Of a stretch of DNA of 64,000 nt, positions 51,950-61,302 are shown piece after piece (position 1 is the stretch's first letter; every line of letters begins with the position of its first letter). Both the position numbers and the translations under genes were made by a program. The DNA is from Tabrizicola soli (GTDB taxonomy: Bacteria; Pseudomonadota; Alphaproteobacteria; Rhodobacterales; Rhodobacteraceae). The DNA lies in NCBI RefSeq assembly GCF_015999335.1, contig NZ_JAEACP010000005.1, positions 124,001 to 188,000 on the forward strand, in the 5' to 3' direction. The notes beneath the pieces are model-generated. The model did no database searches. It worked only from the letters and a program-made list of their open reading frames with translations, and was not told the origin of the DNA.

Positions 51950-52372
51950 ATGAAACTCTATGCAACCCTTTTCGCTGCCCTTCTGGCCGTTCCGGCCTTT
52001 GCCCAGACCGAGGGCGACGCCACGGGTGAGGCCACCGGCAACAGTGCCGGCGCCGATGCCCGGATGGAGGCCGAGATGTCCTCGCGCGTGGGGCCGGCCT
52101 TCTATAGCGACACCGAGATGACCACGCTGCGCCCGGCGACCGAGATCCAGACCCAATGGGCCACGATCAGCCCCGAGGACCAGACCGCGCTGCGCGACCG
52201 CTGCGAGAAGCTGATGAACCAGGCGTCGGAAAGCGAGGGCGGTGACGCTTCGGCGTCGGGCGGCGGCACTGCGACCGACTCGACCACGGCCGGCACGACG
52301 GCGGCCGAGATCAACATGTTCGAGAACGACGCCCACATGCGTCAGATCTGCGAAGCGATCAAGGGTCTCTGA
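51950..52372 (+). CDS. Small secreted protein, unknown function
   Basis: I do not recognise a family. The 140-residue product has a clear signal peptide (MKLYATLFAALLAVPAFA) and a Ser/Thr/Glu-rich region with Gly-Gly-Gly (about residues 95-115). Two cysteines, in RDRCEKLM and RQICEAIKGL, may form a disulfide. A terminator hairpin lies just after it. It lies between puuD and polA. Confidence 0.62.
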   Translation: MKLYATLFAALLAVPAFAQTEGDATGEATGNSAGADARMEAEMSSRVGPAFYSDTEMTTLRPATEIQTQWATISPEDQTALRDRCEKLMNQASESEGGDASASGGGTATDSTTAGTTAAEINMFENDAHMRQICEAIKGL

Positions 52373-52382
52373 CCCGGACCTC

Positions 52383-52406
52383 GGGCGGGGCTTCGCGGCC
52401 CCGCCC
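52383..52406 (+). terminator. Hairpin after the small secreted protein gene
   Basis: GGGCGGGGC (52383-52391) pairs with GCCCCGCCC (52398-52406), loop TTCGCG. No T-run follows. Confidence 0.55.
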
Positions 52407-52476
52407 ATCCGCAGGGTGGCACCCCGCCGGGCTTCGTGGCAATACTGGCCCAAGCCAGCCAAGGGGGGCCAGGGAC

Positions 52477-55317
52477 ATGACATTCGGCAAGGGCCACCAC
52501 CTGCACCTGATCGACGGCTCGGCCTATATCTTCCGGGCCTACCACGCGCTGCCGCCGCTGACGCGCAAGTCGGACGGCCTGCCGGTGGGCGCGGTCGCGG
52601 GCTTCTGCAACATCCTGTGGAACGAGCTGTCGCGGTCGAACGGGTCGAACGGGGACAAGGCCGCCACGCATCTGGCGGTGGTTTTCGACCATTCCTCCAG
52701 GACCTTCCGCAACGCGATCTATTCCGACTACAAGGCCAACCGCCCCGAGCCGCCCGAGGATCTGCGCCCGCAGTTCCCCCTCACGCGCGAGGCGACGCGG
52801 GCCTTCAACGTCGCCTGCCTGGAGACCGAGGGCTTCGAGGCCGACGACATCATCGCCACGCTGGCGCGGCGCGCGGTGGCGGCGGGGGGAAGCTGCACGA
52901 TCATCTCCTCGGACAAGGACCTGATGCAGCTGGTCGGGCCGGGGATCGACATGTTCGACCCGATGAAGTCCCGCACCATCGGCCCCGACGAGGTGATCGA
53001 GAAATTCGGCGTCCCGCCGGACCGGGTGATCGACGTGCAGTCGCTGGCCGGAGACAGCGTCGACAACGTGCCGGGCGCGCCGGGCATCGGGCTGAAGACG
53101 GCGGCGCTCCTGATCCAGGAATACGGCGACCTCGACACGCTTCTGGCCCGCGCCGGAGAGATCAGGCAGCCCAAGCGCCGCGATACCCTGATCGAGAACG
53201 CCGACCGCATCCGCATCAGCCGCGAGCTGGTGACGCTGCAGGATGACACGCCCGTCGACGCGACGCTCGAGGATCTGGAGATCCGGCTGCCCGAGGCCGA
53301 CAAGGTTATGGAATTCCTCGCGAAGATGGAGTTCCGCACCCTGACGAAGCGCGTGGCCGACAAGCTGGGCATCGCACCCCCGTCGCTGCCCGAGACCTCG
53401 CAACTGCAGGTCACCCCCCGCGAGGAGGAGACGCAGTCGAACGAGGAGCCCCTGCCCTTCGACCACGCCTCCTATGTCCGCATCCGTGACTCCGCCACGC
53501 TGGACCGCTGGATCGCCCGCATCCGCGAGGTCGGCCATGTCGCCGTCGACACCGAGACCACCAGCCTTGACGAGATGCAGGCCGCGCTCGTGGGCATCTC
53601 GCTGGCCGTCGATCCGGGGCAGGCGGCCTATATCCCCCTGGGCCACACCACCGGCGGCGGCGACCTCTTCGGCGCGACGGCGCTGGCGCCGGACCAGCTG
53701 CCGCTTGCCGATGTGCTGGCGGCGCTGAAGCCGGTGCTGGAAGACCCGGCGGTGCTGAAGATCGGCCAGAACATGAAATACGACTGGAAGATCTTCGCCC
53801 GGAACGGCATCCGCATCACGCCCTTCGACGACACGATGCTGATGAGCTATGCCATGCAGGCGGGCCTGAACGGCCATGGCATGGACGAGCTTGCCGACCG
53901 CTACCTCGGCCACCAGTGCATCCCGATCAAGTCGCTCCTCGGCTCGGGCAAGTCGCAGATCACCTTCGACAAGGTCGCCCTCGACGACGCGGTGAAATAC
54001 GCGGCCGAGGATGCCGACGTGACCCTGCGGCTCTGGCAGCTTTTCAAGCCGCAGCTCCACCGCGCCGGGGTGACCACCGTCTACGAGACGCTGGAGCGCC
54101 CGCTGGTCCCGGTCCTGGCCGAGATGGAGATGGCCGGGATCAAGGTCGACCGCGAGGTCCTGCGCGGCATGTCCAACGTCTTCGCGCAAAAGCTCGTGCA
54201 GCTCGAGGAGGAGATCCAGTCTATCGCCGGCGAACCGTTCAATGTCGGATCGCCGAAACAGCTGGGCGAGATCCTGTTCGACCGGATGCAGGTGCCGGGG
54301 GGCGAGCGCGGCAAGACCGGCGCCTATGGCACCGGCGCCGATGTGCTGGAAGACGTCACCACGCTGGAGGACAGCCATCCGCAGGGCGCGCGGCTGGCCG
54401 CCCGGGTTCTGGACTGGCGGCAGATCGCCAAGCTGAAATCCACCTATACCGACGCGCTGCAACAGGCGATCAACCCCGATACCGGCCGGGTCCATACCTG
54501 CTATTCCATCGCCGGGGCGAACACCGGGCGGCTGGCCTCGACCGACCCGAACCTGCAGAACATCCCCGTCCGTACCGAGGAGGGCCGCCGCATCCGCGAG
54601 GCCTTCGTCGCCCCCGCGGGCCGGGTCCTGGTGTCGCTCGACTACTCCCAGATCGAGCTGCGCATCCTCGCCCATATCGCCGACATCCCCGAGCTGCGCC
54701 GCGCCTTCGAGGAGGGGATCGACATCCACGCGCTGACCGCGTCCGAGATGTTCAACGTGCCCTTGGACCAGATGACCCCCGAGATCCGGCGCAAGGCCAA
54801 GGCGATCAACTTCGGCGTGATCTACGGCATCTCGGGCTTCGGTCTCGCCCGCAACCTGCGCATCCCCCGGGCCGAGGCGCAGGGCTTCATAGACCGCTAT
54901 TTCGAACGCTTTCCCGGCATCCGGACCTATATGTCCGATACTGTCAAGTTCGCGCAGTCGAACGGCCATGTGCAGACGCTTTTCGGTCGGAAAATCCATA
55001 CGTCCGAAATCAACGCCAAGGGTCCGGGGGCAGGTTTCGCCAAGCGCGCGGCGATCAACGCGCCGATCCAGGGCACGGCGGCCGACGTGATCCGCCGCGC
55101 GATGATCCGCATGCCCGCGGCCATCGCCGGGCTCGACGCGAAGATGCTGCTCCAGGTCCATGACGAACTTCTGTTCGAGGTGGCCGAGACCGACGTCCCC
55201 CGCCTGATCCCGGTCGCGAAGGAGGTAATGGAAAGCGCCGCCCGTCCCGCCGTCGCGCTGAAGGTCCATCTCGCGGTCGAGGCCGGGCAGGGCCCGACCT
55301 GGGCGGCGGCGCATTGA
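52477..55317 (+). CDS. polA: DNA polymerase I
   Basis: Repair and Okazaki-fragment processing polymerase, 946 residues. The 5'-3' exonuclease domain (about residues 10-290) has LIDGSAYIFRAYHAL and TEGFEADDIIATLA. A 3'-5' exonuclease domain (about residues 330-520) has the DxE motif VDTETTSLD, and so proofreading looks intact. The polymerase domain has TGRLASTDPNLQNIPVR, motif A LVSLDYSQIELRILA, the O-helix RKAKAINFGVIYGISGFGLA and motif C VHDELLFEV. Start at ATG 52477. Confidence 0.97.
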   Translation: MTFGKGHHLHLIDGSAYIFRAYHALPPLTRKSDGLPVGAVAGFCNILWNELSRSNGSNGDKAATHLAVVFDHSSRTFRNAIYSDYKANRPEPPEDLRPQFPLTREATRAFNVACLETEGFEADDIIATLARRAVAAGGSCTIISSDKDLMQLVGPGIDMFDPMKSRTIGPDEVIEKFGVPPDRVIDVQSLAGDSVDNVPGAPGIGLKTAALLIQEYGDLDTLLARAGEIRQPKRRDTLIENADRIRISRELVTLQDDTPVDATLEDLEIRLPEADKVMEFLAKMEFRTLTKRVADKLGIAPPSLPETSQLQVTPREEETQSNEEPLPFDHASYVRIRDSATLDRWIARIREVGHVAVDTETTSLDEMQAALVGISLAVDPGQAAYIPLGHTTGGGDLFGATALAPDQLPLADVLAALKPVLEDPAVLKIGQNMKYDWKIFARNGIRITPFDDTMLMSYAMQAGLNGHGMDELADRYLGHQCIPIKSLLGSGKSQITFDKVALDDAVKYAAEDADVTLRLWQLFKPQLHRAGVTTVYETLERPLVPVLAEMEMAGIKVDREVLRGMSNVFAQKLVQLEEEIQSIAGEPFNVGSPKQLGEILFDRMQVPGGERGKTGAYGTGADVLEDVTTLEDSHPQGARLAARVLDWRQIAKLKSTYTDALQQAINPDTGRVHTCYSIAGANTGRLASTDPNLQNIPVRTEEGRRIREAFVAPAGRVLVSLDYSQIELRILAHIADIPELRRAFEEGIDIHALTASEMFNVPLDQMTPEIRRKAKAINFGVIYGISGFGLARNLRIPRAEAQGFIDRYFERFPGIRTYMSDTVKFAQSNGHVQTLFGRKIHTSEINAKGPGAGFAKRAAINAPIQGTAADVIRRAMIRMPAAIAGLDAKMLLQVHDELLFEVAETDVPRLIPVAKEVMESAARPAVALKVHLAVEAGQGPTWAAAH

Positions 55318-55328
55318 TCGGGGCCTGA

Positions 55329-55383
55329 CCCCCGGATTTCCCCTGGTGGAAATACTCCGGGGGTCCGGGGGCAGCGCCCCCGG
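55329..55383. terminator. Composite hairpins between convergent polA and HIT genes
   Basis: Outer hairpin CCCCCGGA (55329-55336) and TCCGGGGG (55356-55363) with inner arms TTTCC and GGAAA; next hairpin CCGGGGGC (55365-55372) and GCCCCCGG (55376-55383), loop AGC. The sequence is typical of Rhodobacterales intergenic elements and probably ends both genes. Confidence 0.7.
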
Positions 55384-55404
55384 CGGCCGGCCAGGGCCCC
55401 CCGC

Positions 55405-55776
55405 TCAGGCCGGCTCGATCATCCGGCCGATCGGGCGGCCGCCCAGGATGTGCAGGTGGTAGTGCGGCACCTCCTGGTGCCCGTGGTCGCCGGTGTTCGA
55501 GATCGCGCGGAACCCGTCCTCGCCCGACAGCCCCAGGATCGCGCAGGTCTTGGCGATGGTGCGGTGGAAATCGACGATCTCCTCCTCGGATCCTTCGGCC
55601 GCGAAATGGTCGAGGCTGACATAGGCGCCTTTCGGGATCACCAGGACATGCACCGGGGCAAGCGGCCGGATGTCGTGGAAGACCAGCGTATGCGGCGTCT
55701 CCATCACGGTCCGGTTCGGGATCTCGCCGCGCAGGATGCGGGCGAAGATATTGGTGGGGTCGTAGGTCCAGCCCAT
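55405..55776 (-). CDS. HIT family hydrolase (HinT-like)
   Basis: Histidine-triad nucleotide phosphoramidase of 123 residues. It has NIFARILRGEIPNRTVMET near the N-terminus, LVFHDIRPLAPVHVLVIP and the triad HYHLHILGG with H105, H107 and H109. Start at ATG 55776. It converges with polA. The ligand of bacterial HinT is probably an AMP conjugate. Confidence 0.93.
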   Translation of the reverse strand: MGWTYDPTNIFARILRGEIPNRTVMETPHTLVFHDIRPLAPVHVLVIPKGAYVSLDHFAAEGSEEEIVDFHRTIAKTCAILGLSGEDGFRAISNTGDHGHQEVPHYHLHILGGRPIGRMIEPA

Positions 55777-55791
55777 GGGCACAGCCTTTCT

Positions 55792-57369
55792 TCAATCGAC
55801 GAACAGATAGTCGGTGGCCGCGATCTCGCGCGCCACTTCCACCGGGATACCTAGGAATTCCGCCAGGGGCGAGGCGTTTTCCTCGGGGCTGGCGGATTGG
55901 CGGATGCGATGGTGGCCGGAAAGGTCCATGTCGCGCAGCCGGTCGCTCTCGAAGCGCAGGTCGTAGCGGATCGTCGGCAACAGCCGCGCCAAGGCCGAGG
56001 CCGGGGTGTGCGGCCCGGCCAGCCCGACGCGGCGGGCGTGGCCGATCAGGTAGTCGTCGCTGAAGTCGCAGCCGATCTCCAGAAGCCGCACCTCCGCCCG
56101 GTCGGCGTAGAAGTCCTGGATCAGGTCGGTCGAGGCCGGATCGAGGCACAGCACCAGCCGGTCGGTCCCCCAGTAGTCGAAGAGCATCCGCACCAGCGCC
56201 CGGCGGTGGCGCATCCGCTTTTCCAGGCGGCTCTGGATGCCGCCAAGGTCGGGCAGGGGGGTGGCCTCCTCGTTGAACAGATAGTCCACCGCCGGCAGTC
56301 CGGTCGCCTGCCGCACCCTCTCGACCAGGCGCTTGGCCACATGCCATTTCTTGCAGGTCACCAGCATCAGCGTGCGCCTGTGGCCGAGACTGGCCTCGGC
56401 CTCCCAGAAGCGGGGGGCAAAGCGGCGCCCCTCGCGGCCGCGGGCGGTCAGGAACTCGAACTGCCGCTTGCCGTCGCCGCCGGTGTCGAAGCTGCGCCCG
56501 GTCTCGGCATAGAGCGCGCCAAGGCTGTTCTTCAGCAGCTTCGCTTCCGGGCTGATCTTGCGGGCGAACAGGTAATCCTGGCCGAGCAGCAGATCGAGAT
56601 GGTCGTCGTGGAAGGTCACCGGCATCCCGTAATCGGTGAACATCAGGAAGGTCGGCGTGCGCTTGCGCAATTCGCGGTCGGGGACCAGATGGGCGACGAG
56701 GGTCTGGAAGAAGGTCTCGTCCGGGATCCAGCTGGTGCGGAAGAAGCGCACCAGGTCGCGCCGCCTTGCGACCAGCTCCAGCACCGCCTCGACCGTGCGG
56801 CGGCGCAGGCACCACCACTGGCTGCCGATGCGCATCTTCAGGTCCGCGGGCACCCGGCGCCTCAGCCCCAGCCGCTTCTGCCAGTCGAGCGAGGCATAGA
56901 ACAGCCGCTTCCGCCGGCGCTCGTTGAACCAGTGGCGATAGATCAGCCGTTCTTCCCGGATCCCGGTCTTGATCCAGTCCGAGGTGAAGAAGTCGAAGCT
57001 CTCGATATGATCCACATCCTCGGCCTCCAGCCACCGATGCGCATATTCCGCCGTCTTGACCGGCATGCAGTCGCCCGAGAGCATGTAGAAATGCGTGGCC
57101 GCGGGAAAGGCGGCCTCGGCGGCGCGCAGGGCCTCCAGCGTCGCAGCCACCAGGCTCCACTCCCCCCAGCCGCATTTCACCCGCCGCCGGGTGAAGGTCA
57201 CGCGCGGATTGTCCGCCAGCGCGCCGCGGATGCGGGCATGGTCGAAGGGATTGGCGCGGGCGTCGAAATGGATCGCAATGCAGTCGCCCCCGGCCGTCAG
57301 CCGCAGCGCCTGGGCGATGATCCCCTCGGGGTCCTTGTGACAAAGCAGGATAAAGGCAATCTGCGTCAT
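55792..57369 (-). CDS. Core-2/I-branching glycosyltransferase (GT14-like) with DUF5928
   Basis: A 525-residue protein. The N-terminal half (residues 1-about 270) resembles beta-1,6-N-acetylglucosaminyltransferases: IAFILLCHKDPEGI, FYMLSGDCMPVK and QWWCLRRRTVEAVLELV. The C-terminal half corresponds to DUF5928 as seen in Rhodobacterales, with MLVTCKKWHVAKRL and DYLFNEEATPLPDLGG. It is divergent from a sulfotransferase gene. It starts at ATG 57369 (MTQIAFIL). Likely role is surface glycan assembly. Confidence 0.8.
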   Translation of the reverse strand: MTQIAFILLCHKDPEGIIAQALRLTAGGDCIAIHFDARANPFDHARIRGALADNPRVTFTRRRVKCGWGEWSLVAATLEALRAAEAAFPAATHFYMLSGDCMPVKTAEYAHRWLEAEDVDHIESFDFFTSDWIKTGIREERLIYRHWFNERRRKRLFYASLDWQKRLGLRRRVPADLKMRIGSQWWCLRRRTVEAVLELVARRRDLVRFFRTSWIPDETFFQTLVAHLVPDRELRKRTPTFLMFTDYGMPVTFHDDHLDLLLGQDYLFARKISPEAKLLKNSLGALYAETGRSFDTGGDGKRQFEFLTARGREGRRFAPRFWEAEASLGHRRTLMLVTCKKWHVAKRLVERVRQATGLPAVDYLFNEEATPLPDLGGIQSRLEKRMRHRRALVRMLFDYWGTDRLVLCLDPASTDLIQDFYADRAEVRLLEIGCDFSDDYLIGHARRVGLAGPHTPASALARLLPTIRYDLRFESDRLRDMDLSGHHRIRQSASPEENASPLAEFLGIPVEVAREIAATDYLFVD

Positions 57370-57522
57370 GCTGCGCACTGGTTAACCGGGACCACGGCCT
57401 TGGGACCACGGTCCTCCCTAAACCGCGGCAAGCTTCCTTGAAAAGCCCCAACTTGTCTGCTTGATTGCCGCAGTCCTCGTGCAGTGCTCGTTTCTGCAGG
57501 ATGCCTTTGGATGGAGCGTGGC

Positions 57523-58341
57523 ATGGGTTTCCCCGGAACCTGGATGACCGAAAGCGAAAGCGTCGTCTACCGGGTGGTGCCGAAATGCGCCTGCTCGACC
57601 ATCGGGCAGATCCTGTATTACTCCGACCACGGCCGGTTCTTCGACGGCGACATCCACGATTCCACCACCGGCCTGCACAAATGGGCGCAGGAGCATAGCC
57701 AGCCCCGGATCGAGGCGGTGGTGCACGGCCGCAAGGCGCCGGCCTTCACCTGCGTGCGCAATCCCTACACGCGGATCCTGTCCTCGTTCTTCGACAAGAT
57801 CTGCGGCATCCAGCGCAACGGCCGGCGCTACCGGGGCAATCTGGTGCCGCTTCTGGTGCAGAAATACGGGGTCGAGGTCGGCGGCGAGGACGGCAGGCAG
57901 GAATTCGACCAGATCGCCAGTTTCCGCCGCTTCCTTCTGTTCGCGCGCGACACCATCCGCTTCAAGAAGCCGATGGAGCCCGACATCCACTGGTCGGCGA
58001 TGGCGGGCCATGTCTCGACCTTCATCGTCAACGGCGGGCGCTACGACCGGATCTTCTTCACCGAGGATTTCAATGCCGGGATGCAAACGGTGCTGGAGGG
58101 GATCGACGCGCCGCATCCGGTGGATCTGGCCACGATCCCGCGCTTCAACGAGAGCGAGGGCCACGGGCCGAAGCGCGCCCATCCGGTCGAGGCCTATTTC
58201 GACGACCTCTCGATGCATCTGATGTGGGAAATCTACAAGCGGGACTTCCAGCTGTTCCGCTATGACTTCGACAACCCGGCCAACAAGATGCCGAAGGGCC
58301 CCGTCGACCTGGACGAGGTGCACGCCAAGCTGGGCGACTGA
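57523..58341 (+). CDS. Sulfotransferase family 2 protein
   Basis: Predicted carbohydrate sulfotransferase, 272 residues from ATG 57523, which has GGAG six nt upstream. The PAPS 5'-phosphosulfate loop is PKCACSTI at residues 20-27, with the conserved basic Lys and Ser/Thr, and TCVRNPYTRILSSFF (about residue 77) is the 3'-phosphate site with Arg and Ser. Unlike the fusion at 8.6 kb both motifs look functional. It is divergent from the GT14-like gene. Its stop lies inside a hairpin. Confidence 0.85.
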   Translation: MGFPGTWMTESESVVYRVVPKCACSTIGQILYYSDHGRFFDGDIHDSTTGLHKWAQEHSQPRIEAVVHGRKAPAFTCVRNPYTRILSSFFDKICGIQRNGRRYRGNLVPLLVQKYGVEVGGEDGRQEFDQIASFRRFLLFARDTIRFKKPMEPDIHWSAMAGHVSTFIVNGGRYDRIFFTEDFNAGMQTVLEGIDAPHPVDLATIPRFNESEGHGPKRAHPVEAYFDDLSMHLMWEIYKRDFQLFRYDFDNPANKMPKGPVDLDEVHAKLGD

Positions 58342-58357
58342 GGGGGAGCCCCCTCAG
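58338..58357. terminator. Hairpin that contains the stop codons of two convergent genes
   Basis: CTGAGGGGG (58338-58346) and CCCCCTCAG (58349-58357) with a 2-nt spacer. TGA at 58339-58341 ends the sulfotransferase gene and TCA at 58354-58356 is the stop of the zinc-finger gene on the minus strand. Both are inside the arms. Confidence 0.7.
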
Positions 58358-58539
58358 TGATCGTCGTGGGCGTGCTCGCGGTCGATGACGTAGCGCTTGT
58401 CGCAATAGCCGCATTCGACCCAGCCGATGTCGGCCGGGATCGTCAGCCAGACGCGCGGATGGCCCAGCGCGCCCTCGCCGCCGTCGCAGGCCACTTTCCA
58501 GCTGGTAACGATCTGGGTCTCGGGGGCATCATCGCGCAT
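58354..58539 (-). CDS. Zinc-finger protein, zf-CHCC (NDUFS6-like)
   Basis: A 61-residue protein with the pattern C18, H27, C43 and C46 ([17 protein letters not shown] and [11 protein letters not shown]), the zf-CHCC signature shared with the mitochondrial complex I subunit NDUFS6. Such proteins occur widely in alphaproteobacteria, but the partner here is unproven. The 174 bp downstream on the minus strand (58540-58713, upstream of this gene) hold no other gene. Confidence 0.88.
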   Translation of the reverse strand: MRDDAPETQIVTSWKVACDGGEGALGHPRVWLTIPADIGWVECGYCDKRYVIDREHAHDDH

Positions 58540-58673
58540 GGGCCGGGTCCTGTCTGCTGTCGCTGCCCGCTTTTAGCGGTCACCGCCCCCCGGACACAAG
58601 GGACAGAGCGCCGCCCGGCACCGAAAACCACCGCACGCGCGCTCTGCGACCGGCGCCGGCCGTCCATGGCAAT

Positions 58674-58708
58674 GCGGGCTTGCCCCCCTCGATGGGGGGC
58701 AAGCCCGC
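58674..58708 (-). terminator. Terminator hairpin of hydroxypyruvate isomerase gene
   Basis: A 15-bp stem, with GGGCTTGCCCCCC at 58676-58688 and GGGGGGCAAGCCC at 58694-58706 extended by two more pairs, and a loop TCGAT. It starts 6 bp beyond the minus-strand stop. Confidence 0.75.
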
Positions 58709-58713
58709 CGCCC

Positions 58714-59490
58714 CTATCCCCCGATCAGCGCCCCGCGCGACTTCAGTGCCGCCAGCCAGCCCAGGCCCTGCGCGGTGCCCCTGGCCGGGCGGTATTCGGC
58801 GGCGATCCAGACCTCGGGGCAATGGGCGTCGATCTCGTCGCAGAGGTCGGGCAGCGAGAAGCCGCCGCCGCCCGGCTCGTTCCGCGCCGGGAAGCCGGCG
58901 ATCTGGACGTGGTTGATCCGGTGGCGGTGCTCGGCCCAGACCGCGCCCGCGTCGCCATGCAGGCGCGCCGCGTGCCAGAGGTCGAACTGGAGTCCGATCC
59001 GCGGATCGCCGATGTCGTCCAGGATGCGGGCGGCCTGATCGTAGTCGTTCAGGAAATAGCCCGGCATGTCGTCGGGGTTCAGGGGCTCGACCGTCAGGGT
59101 CAGCCCCGGCACCTCGGCCAGCGCCCAGGCGAGGTTCTCCGCATAGCACTGCTCCGCCTGCGGACCCTTGGCGACGCCCGACATCACATGCACCCGCCCC
59201 GCCTTCAGCCGCGTGGCATATTCCGCCGCGCGCAGGAAACTGTCGCGGAAGCGCAACTCCATTCCCGGCACCGCGGCGAAACCCCGGTCGCCCGAGGCCC
59301 AGTCGCCCGGCGGCGTGTTGATCAGCGCCAGCGGCAGGCCGTTCAGTGCGGTCTCCCAGTCGCTCATCGGCTGGTCGTAGGGGAACAGGACCTCGACCCC
59401 GTCGAACCCCGAGCGCACCGCCCAGTCGGGGCGGTCAAGCATCGGAACCTCGGTGAAAAGAAGCGTCAGGTTGGCGGCGAAACGGGGCAT
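58714..59490 (-). CDS. hyi: Hydroxypyruvate isomerase
   Basis: Interconverts hydroxypyruvate and tartronate semialdehyde in glyoxylate use. The 258-residue TIM-barrel protein begins PRFAANLTLLFTEVPMLDR, and has GFDGVEVLFPYD, VEPLNPDDMPGYFL and GLQFDLWHAARLHGD, whose Glu, Asp and His form the metal site of the AP-endonuclease 2-like fold. It could use glyoxylate from urate catabolism with a carboligase outside the window. It lies 6 bp after the DUF1285 gene. Confidence 0.88.
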   Translation of the reverse strand: MPRFAANLTLLFTEVPMLDRPDWAVRSGFDGVEVLFPYDQPMSDWETALNGLPLALINTPPGDWASGDRGFAAVPGMELRFRDSFLRAAEYATRLKAGRVHVMSGVAKGPQAEQCYAENLAWALAEVPGLTLTVEPLNPDDMPGYFLNDYDQAARILDDIGDPRIGLQFDLWHAARLHGDAGAVWAEHRHRINHVQIAGFPARNEPGGGGFSLPDLCDEIDAHCPEVWIAAEYRPARGTAQGLGWLAALKSRGALIGG

Positions 59491-59496
59491 GTCTGA

Positions 59497-60069
59497 TCAG
59501 GGCAATTCCGACGAGGGGATGACCGGGAAGAACTGCCCCGAGGACCACAGGCCGAACCACTTATGCCCGTCATGCTCGTGATGGCAACAAAGATCGACCA
59601 GCCGGTAGAAGGATTTCCGGTCCACCAGCGCCCATAGATTGCTGCGGATCAGGATATAGGGCGACGGCTCGCCGCTCTCGGGGTCGCGCTCGACGCGCAG
59701 GGGATGGTCCGGGCCAAGCACCGCCACATCCTCGGTCCTGGTGGTGAAGGTCAGGGTCTGGTCGCGCTCCGCGCCCCTGGCGTCGAAGTCGATGGCGAGG
59801 AGCGGCGCGTCGTCGACCCGGATTCCGACCTTCTCGACCGGAGTGACCAGGAAATAGTCGTCGCCCTCGCGCTTCAGGATCGAGGAGAAGAGCTTCACCA
59901 GCGGTGCGCGCCCGATGGGTGTGCCAAGATAGAACCAGGTCCCGTCCCGGGCGATGCGCATGTCGAGGTCGCCGCAGAACGGCGGATTCCACAGGTGGAC
60001 GGGCGGCGGGCCCTTGGTTCCGGCGGCCTTGGCGGCGGCGGCGAGCGTATCGGCGCTGGGTTTCGTCAT
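59497..60069 (-). CDS. DUF1285 family protein
   Basis: Cytoplasmic protein of unknown function, 190 residues, of the DUF1285 family. Family blocks are VHLWNPPFCGDLDMRIARDG, APLVKLFSSILKREGDDYFLVTP, and the end RSNLWALVDRKSFYRLVD. It starts at ATG 60069 and leads hyi in a two-gene unit. It is divergent from the MoxR operon. Confidence 0.85.
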   Translation of the reverse strand: MTKPSADTLAAAAKAAGTKGPPPVHLWNPPFCGDLDMRIARDGTWFYLGTPIGRAPLVKLFSSILKREGDDYFLVTPVEKVGIRVDDAPLLAIDFDARGAERDQTLTFTTRTEDVAVLGPDHPLRVERDPESGEPSPYILIRSNLWALVDRKSFYRLVDLCCHHEHDGHKWFGLWSSGQFFPVIPSSELP

Positions 60070-60140
60070 CGGGCGCACTCTAGCGGCGTCTCGTGCGGGT
60101 GCAACGGGAGATGGGAGCCGGGGTTCCCGCATGGCGCGCG

Positions 60141-60184
60141 CAAATCTTTTCGAAAAGATTTGCAAAAGCCTTCGAAGGCTTTTG
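60141..60184. repeat. Twin palindrome (site 5), between divergent genes
   Basis: Two perfect 22-bp palindromes stand exactly side by side: arms CAAATCTTTTC / GAAAAGATTTG (60141-60162) and CAAAAGCCTTC / GAAGGCTTTTG (60163-60184). Centres are 22 bp apart. It lies 72 bp upstream of the DUF1285 gene and 114 bp upstream of the MoxR gene, so here it cannot be a shared terminator for convergent genes. Confidence 0.88.
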
Positions 60185-60209
60185 GTCCCGCTGACAAACC
60201 TCTCACGAT

Positions 60210-60243
60210 CATTTGTGCCAAGGCGCCTTTTGCCATTTGTGCC
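60210..60243 (+). promoter_or_regulatory. Direct repeat in MoxR promoter region
   Basis: CATTTGTGCC occurs at 60210-60219 and again at 60234-60243, 24 bp apart, about 55-88 bp before the MoxR start. It could be a tandem binding site. The remaining part of the gap has no gene. Confidence 0.45.
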
Positions 60244-60297
60244 CGGCGGGATAACTCGCTTTACTGACCGCGTATCACCCTGGAGGGAGCATCGGGC

Positions 60298-61298
<1,001 letters not shown>

Positions 61299-61302
<4 letters not shown>

